A stretch of 64,000 nucleotides of DNA from HK1 sp965221725 (GTDB lineage Bacteria; Pseudomonadota; Gammaproteobacteria; HK1). The notes under the pieces were generated by a model. It was not told the origin of the DNA and did no database searches. It saw nothing but the letters and a program-made list of their open reading frames with translations. Where the stretch lies: assembly GCA_965221725.1 (NCBI GenBank), contig OZ244909.1, positions 806,001 through 870,000 on the forward strand. Direction: 5' to 3'. Positions 52,895 to 62,032 of the stretch are shown here, one piece after another; the first letter of the stretch is position 1; each line of letters begins with the position of its first letter. The position numbers were made by a program, and so were the translations under genes.

Positions 52895-55800
52895 ATGTGT
52901 GTCCTGTGCCAGATCGACCCGGTCAACGCCGAGAACGGCAACCACGAGGAGTTCGTCGGCTCCATTTCCTGGACCAATACGCCGGGGAATTCCACGGCTC
53001 CCGCGACGCCCGCCGACATCCCGGGCAACGCCACGACCACGGCGGAAGTGGAGGTCGGGCGCAGCTTTTCCGGGACGCTGGAGATCGACGGGGACGCCTA
53101 CTGGATCAAGGTCACCCTGGAGGCCGGGCGTCTCTACGAATTCTCGCTCGAGGGCGTTGACGACCCCGGGACGACCCAGGGCGCCGCGCGCGATCCGCTC
53201 ATGCGCCTCCTCGATGCGGACGGCAAGCGCCTGGCTTTCAACGATGACGGTCGCAAGGGGCTGCTGGACTCCAAGATCTGGTTCAAGGCCCCGGAGTCCG
53301 GCACCTACTACGTCGAGGCGCGCACCAAGTTGCTCCGAAACGACAAAGGCGACTACCGGCTGACCGTCAAGGCCCTTGATCCGCTGACGAAAGGCAGCCC
53401 CGGCGAGCGGACGGACGGCACCCTCGACGAACTCGCGCACTTCTTGGTGGATGGCTACTGGGTGCCCCGCAAGTTCAACCTCGGAAGCGACGGGATCAAA
53501 CCCAAGAACGGCGTGATCACCTACACGCTGGACGGCTCGTACGAAGACTCCGACGGGCTGACGGCGGCAAGGGCCGGGCTCGTCCGCGAGGCGTTCAAGG
53601 TCTACGCGGCCATCCTCGGCATCGACTTCCGGGAAACCTCCTCGGCTGATGCCGACATCCGCTTCTCGGACTACTGGGACGGAGGGTACGCGCACTCCTT
53701 TTTCCACCGTTTGGACGGCGCCAGCCAAGGCTACATCTCGCACTCGCTGATCAACGTCAGCGAGTTCTTGCACTCCGGAAATTCCTCCTTGGGATCGCAT
53801 GCCTTCAGGGTGATCCTGCACGAGATCGGGCACGCGCTCGGGCTGGGGCACCAGGGCTCCTACAACCGCTACGCCCGGTTCGATAGCGGCGCGACGTTCG
53901 CCAACGACAGTTGGCAGCTCTCGATGATGTCGTACTTCCCCCAGTCGGGGAACCCGAACGTCGACGCGAGCCCCGCCGGGCCGATCGGCCCGATGGCGGC
54001 CGACCTCATCGCGCTCGACAACCTCTATGCGGAATACGGGTTCGGCACCTCGAACGCCTTTGCCGGCGACACGGTCTGGGGTTTCAACACCAACATCGAC
54101 GATTCGAAGGGCAAGGCGTTCAGCGAACTGTCGAAGCACGCCCCCAGGAACGCATTCACGATCGTCGATTCGGGCGGCACGGACACGGTCGACTTCTCCG
54201 GCTACTCGGCCGACCAGGTCATCGACCTGACCGTCACCGACAGCGGGGATGCCCACGCCACCGCCTCCTCCGTCGGCGGCAAGAAGGGCAACATGATGCT
54301 GGCGGCGGGCACGGTGATCGAGAACGCGGTCGGCGGGAGCGGCGATGACGTCATCACCGGCAACGCGCAGGACAACGTCCTGACCGGCAACGCGGGCGAT
54401 GACCGGCTCCTCGGCGTGGCGGGCGCGGACACGCTCATCGGCGGGGCGGGGGACGACACGCTCGAGGGTGGCGAGGGCGACGACAGGCTCACGGGCGGCG
54501 CGGGCAAGGACAGGTTCGTCTACGCCTCGGCGGACACCGGCCACGACAGGATCACGGACTTCACGGGCGGCGAGGACAGGGTCGACTTCACGGAGCTCGG
54601 CATCGCGTTCGCGGACCTTGCAATCGCGCAGGGCACGGGCGCGGAGGCTGCGCACACGGTCGTCTCGTGGACAGGTGTCGGCGGCGCCACGCAGTCGGTC
54701 ACGCTGGAGAACATCAAGGCCTCGTCGATCGGCGCCTCGGACTTCCTCTTGGACGACGCGGAGCCCGTCGCCTCGATCGCGGACGCGACGGTGACGGAAG
54801 GCGGAAAGGCGCAGGTGACCGTCAGCCTGGACCGTCCCTCGGCGAAGGATGTCACGGTGTCCTGGTCGGTCGCGGACGGTACGGCGGGGAGCGGCGACCA
54901 CTCGGGGCCGTCGGCGCCGCAGGAGGTCACGTTCAAGGCGGGCGAGACCGAGAAGACGGTCGAGGTCGCGACCGTGCAGGACGGGATCCACGAGGGCGAT
55001 GAGACGTTCACGGTGACGCTCTCGAACCCGTCGGGGGCCACGCTCGGTCAGAAGATATCAGCGACGGTGACGGTCAAGGACGACGACGCGAAGCCCGTCG
55101 CCTCGGTCGCGAACGCGACGGTGACGGAAGGCGGGAAGGCGCGGGTGACCATCAGCCTGGACCGCCCATCGACGAAGGATGTCACGGTGTCCTGGTCGGT
55201 CACGGACGGCACGGCGGGGAGCGGCGACCACTCGGGGCCGTCGGCGCCGCAGGAGGTCACGTTCAAGGCGGGCGAGACGTCGAGGACGGTCGAGGTTGCG
55301 ACCGTGCAGGACGAGATCCACGAGGTGGACGAGAGCTTCACGGTGACGCTTTCGTCCCCGTCGGGGGCCACGCTCGGGCCGGACGCCGCCGCGACGGTGA
55401 CCATCAGGGACGACGAGCCGCCCGTGGTGTCGGTGACCGACGCCACAGTGACGGAGGGGGACACGGCGCAGGTGACGCTGAGCCTGAGCCGTCCCGTCCA
55501 GAAATACATTATCGCCTGGTGGTCGGTCACGGACGGTACGGCGGGGCGCGGCGACCATTCGGGGCCGTCGGCGCGGCAGTTTGTCCTGTTCGAGCCCGGA
55601 GAGACCGAGAAGACGATCCGGATAGGCACGGCGGACGACGCGCTCGCGGAGGCGAGCGAGACCTTCACCGTCACGCTCCACGATCCGGTCCAGGCGGTGC
55701 TCGGAGAGGCTTCCAGCGCCACGGTGACGATCCTGGACAACGACACGGCGCCGGAACCCGTCGCCTCGGTCGCGGACGCGACGGTGAAGGAAGGCGGAAA

Positions 55801-58258
55801 GGCGCAGGTGACCGTCAGCCTGGACCGTCCCTCGACGCAGGACGTGACGGTTCGGTGGTCGGTCACGGACGGCACGGCGGGGAGTGGCGACCACTCGGGG
55901 CCGTCGGCGCCGCAGGCCGTTACCTTCAAGGCGGGCGAGACCGAGAAGACGGTCGAGGTCGCGACGTTGCAGGACGAGGTCAGCGAGGGCGACGAGACGT
56001 TCACGGTGACGCTCTCGGATCCGTCGGGCGCCACGCTCGGTCAGAATTCTTCGGCCACGGTCACCATCAAGGACGACGACCCGGAGCCCGTGGTCACCGT
56101 TGCGGATACCACCGTCACGGAGGGTGGCAAGGCGCAGGTGGTCATCAGCCTGGACCGTCCCTCGGTGAAGGAGATCACGGTGTCCTGGTCGGTCGCGGGC
56201 GGCACGGCGGGGGGTGGCGATCACTCGGGGCCGTCGGCACCGCAGACCATCACGTTCAAGGCGGGCGAGACCGAGAAGACGGTCGAGGTCGCGACGTTGC
56301 AGGACGAGGTCAGCGAGGGCGACGAGACGTTCACGGTGACGCTCTCGGATCCGTCGGGCGCCATGCTCGGTCAGAATTCTTCGGCCACGGTCACCATCAA
56401 GGACGACGACGCGAAGCCCATCGCCTCGGTCGCCGACGCGACGGTGACGGAGGGTGGCAAGGCGCAGGTAGTCATCAGCCTGGACCGTCCCTCGGCGAAG
56501 GAGGTCACGGTGTCCTGGTCGGTCACGGACGGCACGGCGGGGGGTGGCGACCACTCGGGGCCGTCGGCGCCGCAGGCCGTTACCTTCAAGGCGGGCGAGA
56601 CCGAGAAGACGGTCGAGGTCGCGACGTTGCAGGACGAGGTCAGCGAGGGCGACGAGACGTTCACGGTGACGCTCTCGGATCCGTCGGGCGCCATGCTCGG
56701 TCAGAATTCTTCGGCCACGGTCACCATCAAGGACGACGACGCGAAGCCCATCGCCTCGGTCGCCGACGCGACGGTGACGGAGGGTGGCACGGCGCAGGTG
56801 ACCGTCAGCCTGGACCGTCCCTCGGCGCAGGACGTGGCGGTTCGGTGGTCGGTCACGGACGGCACGGCGGGGGGTGGCGATCACTCGGGGCCATCGGCAC
56901 CGCAGACCATCACGTTCAAGGCGGGCGAGACGTCGAAGACGGTCGAGGTCGCCACCGTGCAGGACGGGGTGCATGAGGGCGACGAGACGTTCACGGTGAC
57001 GCTCTCGGATCCGTCGGGCGCCACGCTCGGTCAGCATTCTTCGGCCACGGTCACCATCGCGGACGACGACGCGAAGCCCGTGGTTCCGGTCGTCTCCGTC
57101 CCCTGGACGTCGGTTCGGGAGGGGCGGGACGCCTTCCTGCTCTTCTACCTGGACCGCCCCTCGGCACAGGATGTCACGTTCTGGTGGCATACCGAGGCTG
57201 GCACGGCCGGCGGCGCCGACCATGCCGCCCCGGCGGTGCCGCGCAAGGCCGTGATCCCCGCCGGCAAGACAGCGACATTCGTCGAGGTCGCGACCGTGCA
57301 GGACGGGGTGCACGAGGGCGACGAGACGTTCACGGTCGTGCTCTCGGACCCCGAGGGCGCGACGCTCGGGCCGGATCCGACGGCGAAGGTGGTGATCCGG
57401 GATGTCGATCCGATCCCCGAGGTCTCGGTCGCGGACGCGACGGTGACGGAGGGAGAAACGGCGCGGGTGACCATCCGCCTGGACCGCCCCTCGGCGCAGG
57501 ACGTGACGGTTCGGTGGTCGGTCACGGACGGCACGGCGGGGAACGGCGACCACTCGGGGCCGTCGGCATCGCAGGCCATCACGTTCACAGCGGGTGAGAC
57601 CGAGAAGACGGTCGAGGTTGCGACGGTGCAGGACGAGATCCGCGAGGGCGACGAGACATTCACGGTGATGCTCTCGGACCCGTCGGGGGCCACGCTGGGC
57701 CGGAATTCTTCGGCCACGGTCACCATCGAGGACGACGACGCGGCCCCGGCGGAGGCTCTCTCTCTCTTGACGGGAGGTGTCGGGGCGGACCTGCTGCGCG
57801 GGGGTGCGGGCGATGACACCCTGCGCGGCGGGCCGGGCAAAGACACGCTGCGCGGCAATGCGGGCGACGATGTGCTGCACGGCGGGCCGGGCAACGACAC
57901 GCTGCGCGGCGATGCGGGCGACGACGTGCTGCACGGCGGGGCGGGCGCGGACCGGCTGTTCGGAGGCGCAGGCGCCGACCGCCTCCATGGCAAGGGGGGC
58001 GACGACATGCTGCACGGGGGGCCGGGTGACGACGCGTTCGTCTACGGCAACGCGCCGTTCGGCCGGGACACGGTACGCGACTTCGAAGACGGCGTGGACG
58101 TACTCGACTTCAGCGGTTCCGGACTCCGGTGGCGCGACCTCCAGGTGTCGAGCGACGAGAACGGGAACGCGGTAGTGCGGGTCAGCGGGACGGAGTCCTC
58201 CGTCACGCTCGTCGGCGTCGACGCCGCGCTCATCGACCGGGACGACTTCCTCTTCTGA
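52895..58258 (+). CDS. Giant serralysin-like secreted metalloprotease with RTX and 9 Calx-beta repeats
   Basis: A 1787-residue paralog of the left protease. It has the PPC domain (about 45-150), the M10-type protease with HEIGHALGLGH starting at residue 309 and SMMSYF Met-turn, and an RTX block. Nine Calx-beta modules follow, beginning at about 54764, 55094, 55421, 55757, 56087, 56417, 56747, 57077 and 57410, mostly with an exact 330-bp period. Then come C-terminal RTX repeats and the DRDDFLF end. Modules 5-7 are almost identical in DNA. Module 3 (SLSRPVQKYIIAWWSV) is the most divergent. No Sec signal peptide; type I secretion is expected. The modules probably form a Ca2+-stiffened stalk. Confidence 0.92.
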   Translation: MCVLCQIDPVNAENGNHEEFVGSISWTNTPGNSTAPATPADIPGNATTTAEVEVGRSFSGTLEIDGDAYWIKVTLEAGRLYEFSLEGVDDPGTTQGAARDPLMRLLDADGKRLAFNDDGRKGLLDSKIWFKAPESGTYYVEARTKLLRNDKGDYRLTVKALDPLTKGSPGERTDGTLDELAHFLVDGYWVPRKFNLGSDGIKPKNGVITYTLDGSYEDSDGLTAARAGLVREAFKVYAAILGIDFRETSSADADIRFSDYWDGGYAHSFFHRLDGASQGYISHSLINVSEFLHSGNSSLGSHAFRVILHEIGHALGLGHQGSYNRYARFDSGATFANDSWQLSMMSYFPQSGNPNVDASPAGPIGPMAADLIALDNLYAEYGFGTSNAFAGDTVWGFNTNIDDSKGKAFSELSKHAPRNAFTIVDSGGTDTVDFSGYSADQVIDLTVTDSGDAHATASSVGGKKGNMMLAAGTVIENAVGGSGDDVITGNAQDNVLTGNAGDDRLLGVAGADTLIGGAGDDTLEGGEGDDRLTGGAGKDRFVYASADTGHDRITDFTGGEDRVDFTELGIAFADLAIAQGTGAEAAHTVVSWTGVGGATQSVTLENIKASSIGASDFLLDDAEPVASIADATVTEGGKAQVTVSLDRPSAKDVTVSWSVADGTAGSGDHSGPSAPQEVTFKAGETEKTVEVATVQDGIHEGDETFTVTLSNPSGATLGQKISATVTVKDDDAKPVASVANATVTEGGKARVTISLDRPSTKDVTVSWSVTDGTAGSGDHSGPSAPQEVTFKAGETSRTVEVATVQDEIHEVDESFTVTLSSPSGATLGPDAAATVTIRDDEPPVVSVTDATVTEGDTAQVTLSLSRPVQKYIIAWWSVTDGTAGRGDHSGPSARQFVLFEPGETEKTIRIGTADDALAEASETFTVTLHDPVQAVLGEASSATVTILDNDTAPEPVASVADATVKEGGKAQVTVSLDRPSTQDVTVRWSVTDGTAGSGDHSGPSAPQAVTFKAGETEKTVEVATLQDEVSEGDETFTVTLSDPSGATLGQNSSATVTIKDDDPEPVVTVADTTVTEGGKAQVVISLDRPSVKEITVSWSVAGGTAGGGDHSGPSAPQTITFKAGETEKTVEVATLQDEVSEGDETFTVTLSDPSGAMLGQNSSATVTIKDDDAKPIASVADATVTEGGKAQVVISLDRPSAKEVTVSWSVTDGTAGGGDHSGPSAPQAVTFKAGETEKTVEVATLQDEVSEGDETFTVTLSDPSGAMLGQNSSATVTIKDDDAKPIASVADATVTEGGTAQVTVSLDRPSAQDVAVRWSVTDGTAGGGDHSGPSAPQTITFKAGETSKTVEVATVQDGVHEGDETFTVTLSDPSGATLGQHSSATVTIADDDAKPVVPVVSVPWTSVREGRDAFLLFYLDRPSAQDVTFWWHTEAGTAGGADHAAPAVPRKAVIPAGKTATFVEVATVQDGVHEGDETFTVVLSDPEGATLGPDPTAKVVIRDVDPIPEVSVADATVTEGETARVTIRLDRPSAQDVTVRWSVTDGTAGNGDHSGPSASQAITFTAGETEKTVEVATVQDEIREGDETFTVMLSDPSGATLGRNSSATVTIEDDDAAPAEALSLLTGGVGADLLRGGAGDDTLRGGPGKDTLRGNAGDDVLHGGPGNDTLRGDAGDDVLHGGAGADRLFGGAGADRLHGKGGDDMLHGGPGDDAFVYGNAPFGRDTVRDFEDGVDVLDFSGSGLRWRDLQVSSDENGNAVVRVSGTESSVTLVGVDAALIDRDDFLF

Positions 58259-58272
58259 CCGACAGGCGGCTC

Positions 58273-59244
58273 TCAGTTCGGCGGCGCAGGGGTGTCCGGC
58301 GGACAATAGACCCCGCGCGAGGTGATGCCTCCGTTCGCGTGACGGTAGTCGGCGTCGCCGCCCAGGATGATCTCCGCGCGGGCGCAGGCGGCCCTGGATA
58401 TCGCCGCCGCAAGGTCGCCGAGAAACCGCGCGAGCGCGCCGAAGTCCCCTCGGGTCGCAAGGTCGAGGGCCCCAGCGTAGCGTTCCCCTGCTTCAGACGG
58501 GATCACCGGCGGGATCTCTCCGGCCCTCGCATAGGCAAAGGCCACCAAAAGTCGGGCGACCCTGCCGTTGCCGACCTGGAACGGACGGATGCGGCAGAAT
58601 TCGCGATGCAGCCACGCCGCCTCCGTCTCCGGCGCGAGACCGAGCCCCGAATGGCCGCGGTGAAAGGCCAGGAAACGCCCGATCTCCGCGTCGATGCGCG
58701 GCGGTGGGCAGCACCGCCGCCCGCCGTCCGCCCGGATCCTCCACTGGCCGCTCCTGAGCGGGATCATCGCCCTGTTCCCGAACGCGTCGACGGTGACCGG
58801 ATCAGGCTGGCTCCCGGTCAGCAACGCATGCCATTCCCTGAGGGCCGTGGCTGTCAGGGGCTGCGACCGCGCCGCCCGCGCGAGCAGCGAGTCCAGAGCC
58901 GCCTCCTGGCCCGCGAGAAGTCCGGGGAGCGCGCTGCTACAGGTTCCACCATCCGCATGCGCGACGCGCACGTTGTCGAAGCCTTCGGCGAGCAGCATCT
59001 CCGTGACGCCGTCGCGCAGGGTGTACAGGCCCGCGATCCGGCCGGTCTCGATGACGAAGGCCCGTCTCATGGCGCGAAACCAGACATCCATCGAGGAATG
59101 GCCGGTCCCGGGATCGGCAAGCCTTTGCCTGAGGGTCCGCCAGCTCTGCGCCGCCTTGCGGGCGCCGTCATGCGCCAGTCCGCGGAATCCGGACTCAAGG
59201 TCCTCCACGGGACGCCAGGCGGTTTCATCGGGTTTGTCGGTCAT
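58273..59244 (-). CDS. Fic-family protein with degenerate active-site motif
   Basis: A 323-residue Fic-fold protein. The helix before the motif (WLHREFCRI) and the anion hole (GNGRVARLL, residues 225-233) are clear. However, the invariant catalytic His of HPFx(D/E)GN is Arg220 (RPFQVGNGR) and the metal-binding Asp/Glu is Val224. Each change needs a single base. N-terminal IETGRIAGLYTLRDGV resembles the inhibitory-helix and following region of Fic adenylyltransferases. The fold appears intact, so the protein may be a non-AMPylating Fic homolog, a decayed enzyme, or one with another chemistry. Its stop is 15 bp from the stop of the RTX protease (convergent). Confidence 0.8.
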   Translation of the reverse strand: MTDKPDETAWRPVEDLESGFRGLAHDGARKAAQSWRTLRQRLADPGTGHSSMDVWFRAMRRAFVIETGRIAGLYTLRDGVTEMLLAEGFDNVRVAHADGGTCSSALPGLLAGQEAALDSLLARAARSQPLTATALREWHALLTGSQPDPVTVDAFGNRAMIPLRSGQWRIRADGGRRCCPPPRIDAEIGRFLAFHRGHSGLGLAPETEAAWLHREFCRIRPFQVGNGRVARLLVAFAYARAGEIPPVIPSEAGERYAGALDLATRGDFGALARFLGDLAAAISRAACARAEIILGGDADYRHANGGITSRGVYCPPDTPAPPN

Positions 59245-59406
59245 CTCGTCCGCACGCTACGTCCCGAGCCCGGCGGCGTCAAAGGTCGCCCGCCAAGCCG
59301 GCCGGCGACGGAGCACCGCGCCGGCAACGCAGCCCGGGATGCCGGGCCGCATTCCAGGATGCCACCCGCATTTCTCACCAGGTTGCGGGCCAGGGCGAAG
59401 CCTCTC

Positions 59407-59889
59407 TCAGCGGATATCAAGTGTCTCGAAGATCGCCCATGCCCACCGGAAGTCCGGAGGCGGATCTGACGGACCTGCCTGCCGCGCGCGCAGCGCCACA
59501 GGTCCGCGCGGGCTCCCCCAGACGGCCAGGAGCGACCATGTCCCCTCGCCGGGACCGTCTCTCACGCGGCTGACCGCATAGGCTACCTCGCCATCATGAA
59601 GCCGGCGGATGCCGTGTCCGGAGGGCAGGCGGACGAGACCTCCCTTCATGTCGACGCTGATCGCCCTTCGCTCCCGGGAAGGCGTGCCCTCGACCAGTTC
59701 CACGCCCGCGGGCCATGTCGGGCCGCTCACGAATCCGTCCGGCATCCGGAACGAGAACCCGGCCGAGTGACCATACATCCGAACGACGGGATCCGGCTCA
59801 TGGATGCCATGAAGAGGCCCTGCGGCCAGCCCGCCCGGCTGCATCGCCAGGGTGATTGCGGCCAGGGCCGCCAGTATCGCGCTGCGCAT
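59407..59889 (-). CDS. Small secreted protein of unknown function
   Basis: A 160-residue product. The signal peptide (MRSAILAALAAITLAMQPGGLAAG) is followed by a compact beta-rich sequence (HSAGFSFRMPDGFVSGPTWPAGVELVEG, ISVDMKGGLVRLPSGHGIRRL, EGTWSLLAVWGS) and an end WAWAIFETLDIR. The pattern 'FSFRMPDGFV ... WAIFETL' recalls small periplasmic proteins such as some toxin-immunity lipoproteins, but I cannot assign a family. ATG 59889 places the signal at the N-terminus. Confidence 0.65.
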   Translation of the reverse strand: MRSAILAALAAITLAMQPGGLAAGPLHGIHEPDPVVRMYGHSAGFSFRMPDGFVSGPTWPAGVELVEGTPSRERRAISVDMKGGLVRLPSGHGIRRLHDGEVAYAVSRVRDGPGEGTWSLLAVWGSPRGPVALRARQAGPSDPPPDFRWAWAIFETLDIR

Positions 59890-60044
59890 CCCGCATCCTC
59901 CCGTGCCGCAGGGCGAAGACACACTCCCACGCTCCCGCACCATCTTGTCGACAGATGGCGCACGAGGCAGCTTGCCGCGCTTGCCGTCGCGCAGCAAGGA
60001 CCAGAGAATCCCGCTCGGGCCTGGATGGCTCCGGTTCAAGGGCC

Positions 60045-60222
60045 GGTGAGAAATGCGGCCGAATGCCCGTCTCCTTCCCATACACCTTGACCCGCGTTTC
60101 TCACTTGTTACGGACCCGGATCGGAGAACCGCTCAAGCTCACAGCTCCGGTTCGAGGGCCGGTGAGAAATGCGACCGAGTGCGTGTTTTCTTCCCATACA
60201 CACTTGATGCGCATTTCTCACC
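60045..60222. repeat. Two tandem inverted-repeat units bounded by GGTGAGAAATGCG
   Basis: Unit 1 runs from GGTGAGAAATGCG (60045-60057) to its mirror CGCGTTTCTCAC (60093-60104). Unit 2 runs from the same motif (60161-60173) to CGCATTTCTCACC (60210-60222). The units share CCTTCCCATACAC or TCTTCCCATACAC inside and GCTCCGGTTC(A/G)AGGGCC before. Single half sites occur at 59367-59379 and about 60250-60261. The whole 433-bp gap 59890-60322 holds only these repeats. They could form stem-loops in RNA or be a short mobile unit. Confidence 0.6.
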
Positions 60223-60322
60223 AAGTTGCGAGCAGCGAGGACATGATTTGATGAGAAATGCAGATCGGCCCGTGGCATCTGCCAATCGGGCGCGAATGCC
60301 GCCGAAACGGAGGAGGAAATCC

Positions 60323-61114
60323 ATGCACTACGAGTTCATCGAGGTATCGACCTCCGACCACGTCACCACGGTGACGATCAACCGCCCGCAGGTGATGAAC
60401 GCCCTGCATCCACACGCCGCCAGGGAGATGGATACGGCGTTCGACACCTTCCAGGCCGATGACGACCAGTGGGTGGCGATCCTCACCGGCGCCGGCGATC
60501 GGGCGTTCTGCGCGGGCAACGATCTGAAGTTCCAGGCCGAGCACGGCCAGGACCGGGTGCGCGAGCTGCGCCGCGGGATCAACGGCGGCTTCGGCGGTCT
60601 GACCCGCCGCGCCGGATGCTACAAGCCGATCGTGGCGGCGGTGAACGGATTGGCGCTCGGCGGCGGGTTCGAACTGGTGCTCGCCTGCGACATCGTCATC
60701 GCGGCCGAGCATGCAGCGTTCGGCCTGCCCGAGCCGCGGGTGGGCCTGATGGCGGCGGCCGGAGGCGTCCACCGCCTGCCCCGCTACCTCCCGTGGCATA
60801 CCGCGATGGCGGTCATCCTCGCCGGCAAGCGGCTCTCCGCCACCGAGGCGCATGCGTGCGGCATCGTCTGCGAGGTCGTCCCCGGCGACGCGCTGCCGGC
60901 AGCGGCCCGGCGGTGGGCCGGCGAGATCCTGAAGGGGGCGCCGCTCTCGGTGCGGGCATCGAAGGAAGCGGCGCTCCTCGGCGCCGGCATGCCGCTGGAG
61001 CGCGCGCTCGACTCGGTATTCCCCGTCGCCCGGGAGATGTACGACTCCGAAGACCTCGTCGAAGGCCCGGTCGCATTCGCGGAGAAACGCCCGCCGCGCT
61101 GGAAGGGGCGGTGA
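60323..61114 (+). CDS. Enoyl-CoA hydratase/isomerase family protein
   Basis: A 263-residue crotonase-fold enzyme. It opens with VTTVTINRPQVMNALH, has the oxyanion-hole strand AFCAGNDLKF and the second one NGLALGGGFELVLACDIVIAAEHAAFGLPEPRVGL, where the Glu of GLPEPRVGL matches one catalytic Glu of hydratases. The C-terminal end AFAEKRPPRWKGR is the usual one for crotonase-like enzymes of CoA-ester catabolism. The strong ribosome-binding site GGAGGAGGAAAT sits before ATG 60323. No acyl-CoA dehydrogenase or ligase is adjacent, so the pathway is unknown. Confidence 0.9.
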   Translation: MHYEFIEVSTSDHVTTVTINRPQVMNALHPHAAREMDTAFDTFQADDDQWVAILTGAGDRAFCAGNDLKFQAEHGQDRVRELRRGINGGFGGLTRRAGCYKPIVAAVNGLALGGGFELVLACDIVIAAEHAAFGLPEPRVGLMAAAGGVHRLPRYLPWHTAMAVILAGKRLSATEAHACGIVCEVVPGDALPAAARRWAGEILKGAPLSVRASKEAALLGAGMPLERALDSVFPVAREMYDSEDLVEGPVAFAEKRPPRWKGR

Positions 61115-61274
61115 TGCTTCGCCGCCGCCGATTGCTTCGTCTTCATCGGGGGTTACGAAGGCTGAATGTCGGATGTGCCTTCGGCTCACCATCATAATAA
61201 ATCGACCAAGTCAAGACCAAGACATATGATCTCATGATCACCGATCCCGAACGCTTCCGAACTCGGCTGGAGAA

Positions 61275-61514
61275 ATGAAGACCGTAACCACCCATCAGGC
61301 CAAGACGCATCTTTCGCGCCTTCTCAAGGAAGTTCAGGCAGGAGAGTCCGTCGTCATTCTCAGTGGCAGCACACCCGTGGCCAGGTTGGCCGCGATCCGG
61401 CCGGAGAAGGCGGTGCGGCCGCCGGTGGGTACCATCACGTCACTCAAGGTTCGATATGCCGAGGATGCCTTCCGACCACTCACCGATGATGAACTCAAGG
61501 CCCGGGGGCTGTGA
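61275..61514 (+). CDS. Phd/VapB-type antitoxin
   Basis: A 79-residue antitoxin. TVTTHQAKTHLSRLLKEVQAGESVVILSGSTPVARL is the Phd/YefM DNA-binding domain and the acidic tail (RYAEDAFRPLTDDELKARGL) binds the toxin. The stop overlaps the GTG start of the PIN-domain toxin (GTGA), giving tight translational coupling. Confidence 0.9.
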   Translation: MKTVTTHQAKTHLSRLLKEVQAGESVVILSGSTPVARLAAIRPEKAVRPPVGTITSLKVRYAEDAFRPLTDDELKARGL

Positions 61515-61900
61515 CTTCCTGCATGCTGGATACCTGCACCCTGATCTGGCTCTGCTCATCGCCGGACAGACTCTCGGCGACGGCGCGCGAAATCGTGAAC
61601 GCCTCCGATACCCGATTGCTCCTCAGCGAGGCTTCGGTGCTGGAAATCGTTTTGAAGTGGACGGCGGGAAAGCTCCTACTGCCGGACCCGCCTCGGCGCT
61701 GGATCGAATCCCGGATTGCAGCCTGGTCGCTGGACTGTCACACCCTCGGGCGCGAGGACATGTACCGCGCGGGCGAGCTGCCAAACCATCACCGGGATCC
61801 GTTCGATCGACTGCTGGTCGCGGCGGCGATCAGGGCAAACGCAATCATCCCGACCCCCGACGACGCGGTGCATCGGTATCCGGTGAGCTGCCGGCGGTGA
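61511..61900 (+). CDS. VapC-type PIN-domain ribonuclease toxin
   Basis: A 129-residue PIN-domain protein. The metal-binding acids are visible in CMLDTCTLIWL (first Asp), SEASVLEIVLK (Glu) and HRDPFDRLLVAAAI (last Asp pair). These toxins cut specific tRNAs or rRNA in growing cells unless held by the antitoxin. It belongs to the PIN type typically paired with Phd-like antitoxins, as here. GTG start within the antitoxin stop. Confidence 0.9.
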   Translation: MTSCMLDTCTLIWLCSSPDRLSATAREIVNASDTRLLLSEASVLEIVLKWTAGKLLLPDPPRRWIESRIAAWSLDCHTLGREDMYRAGELPNHHRDPFDRLLVAAAIRANAIIPTPDDAVHRYPVSCRR

Positions 61901-62032
61901 GAGCAACGACGGCCCGGCCCCGTCGCTGGCGTTGCGTCTCCAGCGCCGGAGACAATGCCCCGCACTATCGCTCCCGCCGCAGTCGATCGGTTCGGTTCGA
62001 GTTTCAACACGACATACCCCGGGAGCCGACCC

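Larger units (their letters stand above)
51616..58276 (+). repeat. Right copy of the duplicated exporter-protease segment
   Basis: Counterpart of 43075-47757. It keeps the full ABC ATPase end and has a longer protease with nine Calx-beta units and an extra C-terminal RTX block. The shared HlyD deletion and the shared transposase-relic frameshift show that both predate the duplication, while the ABC deletions in the left copy came later. Confidence 0.9.
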
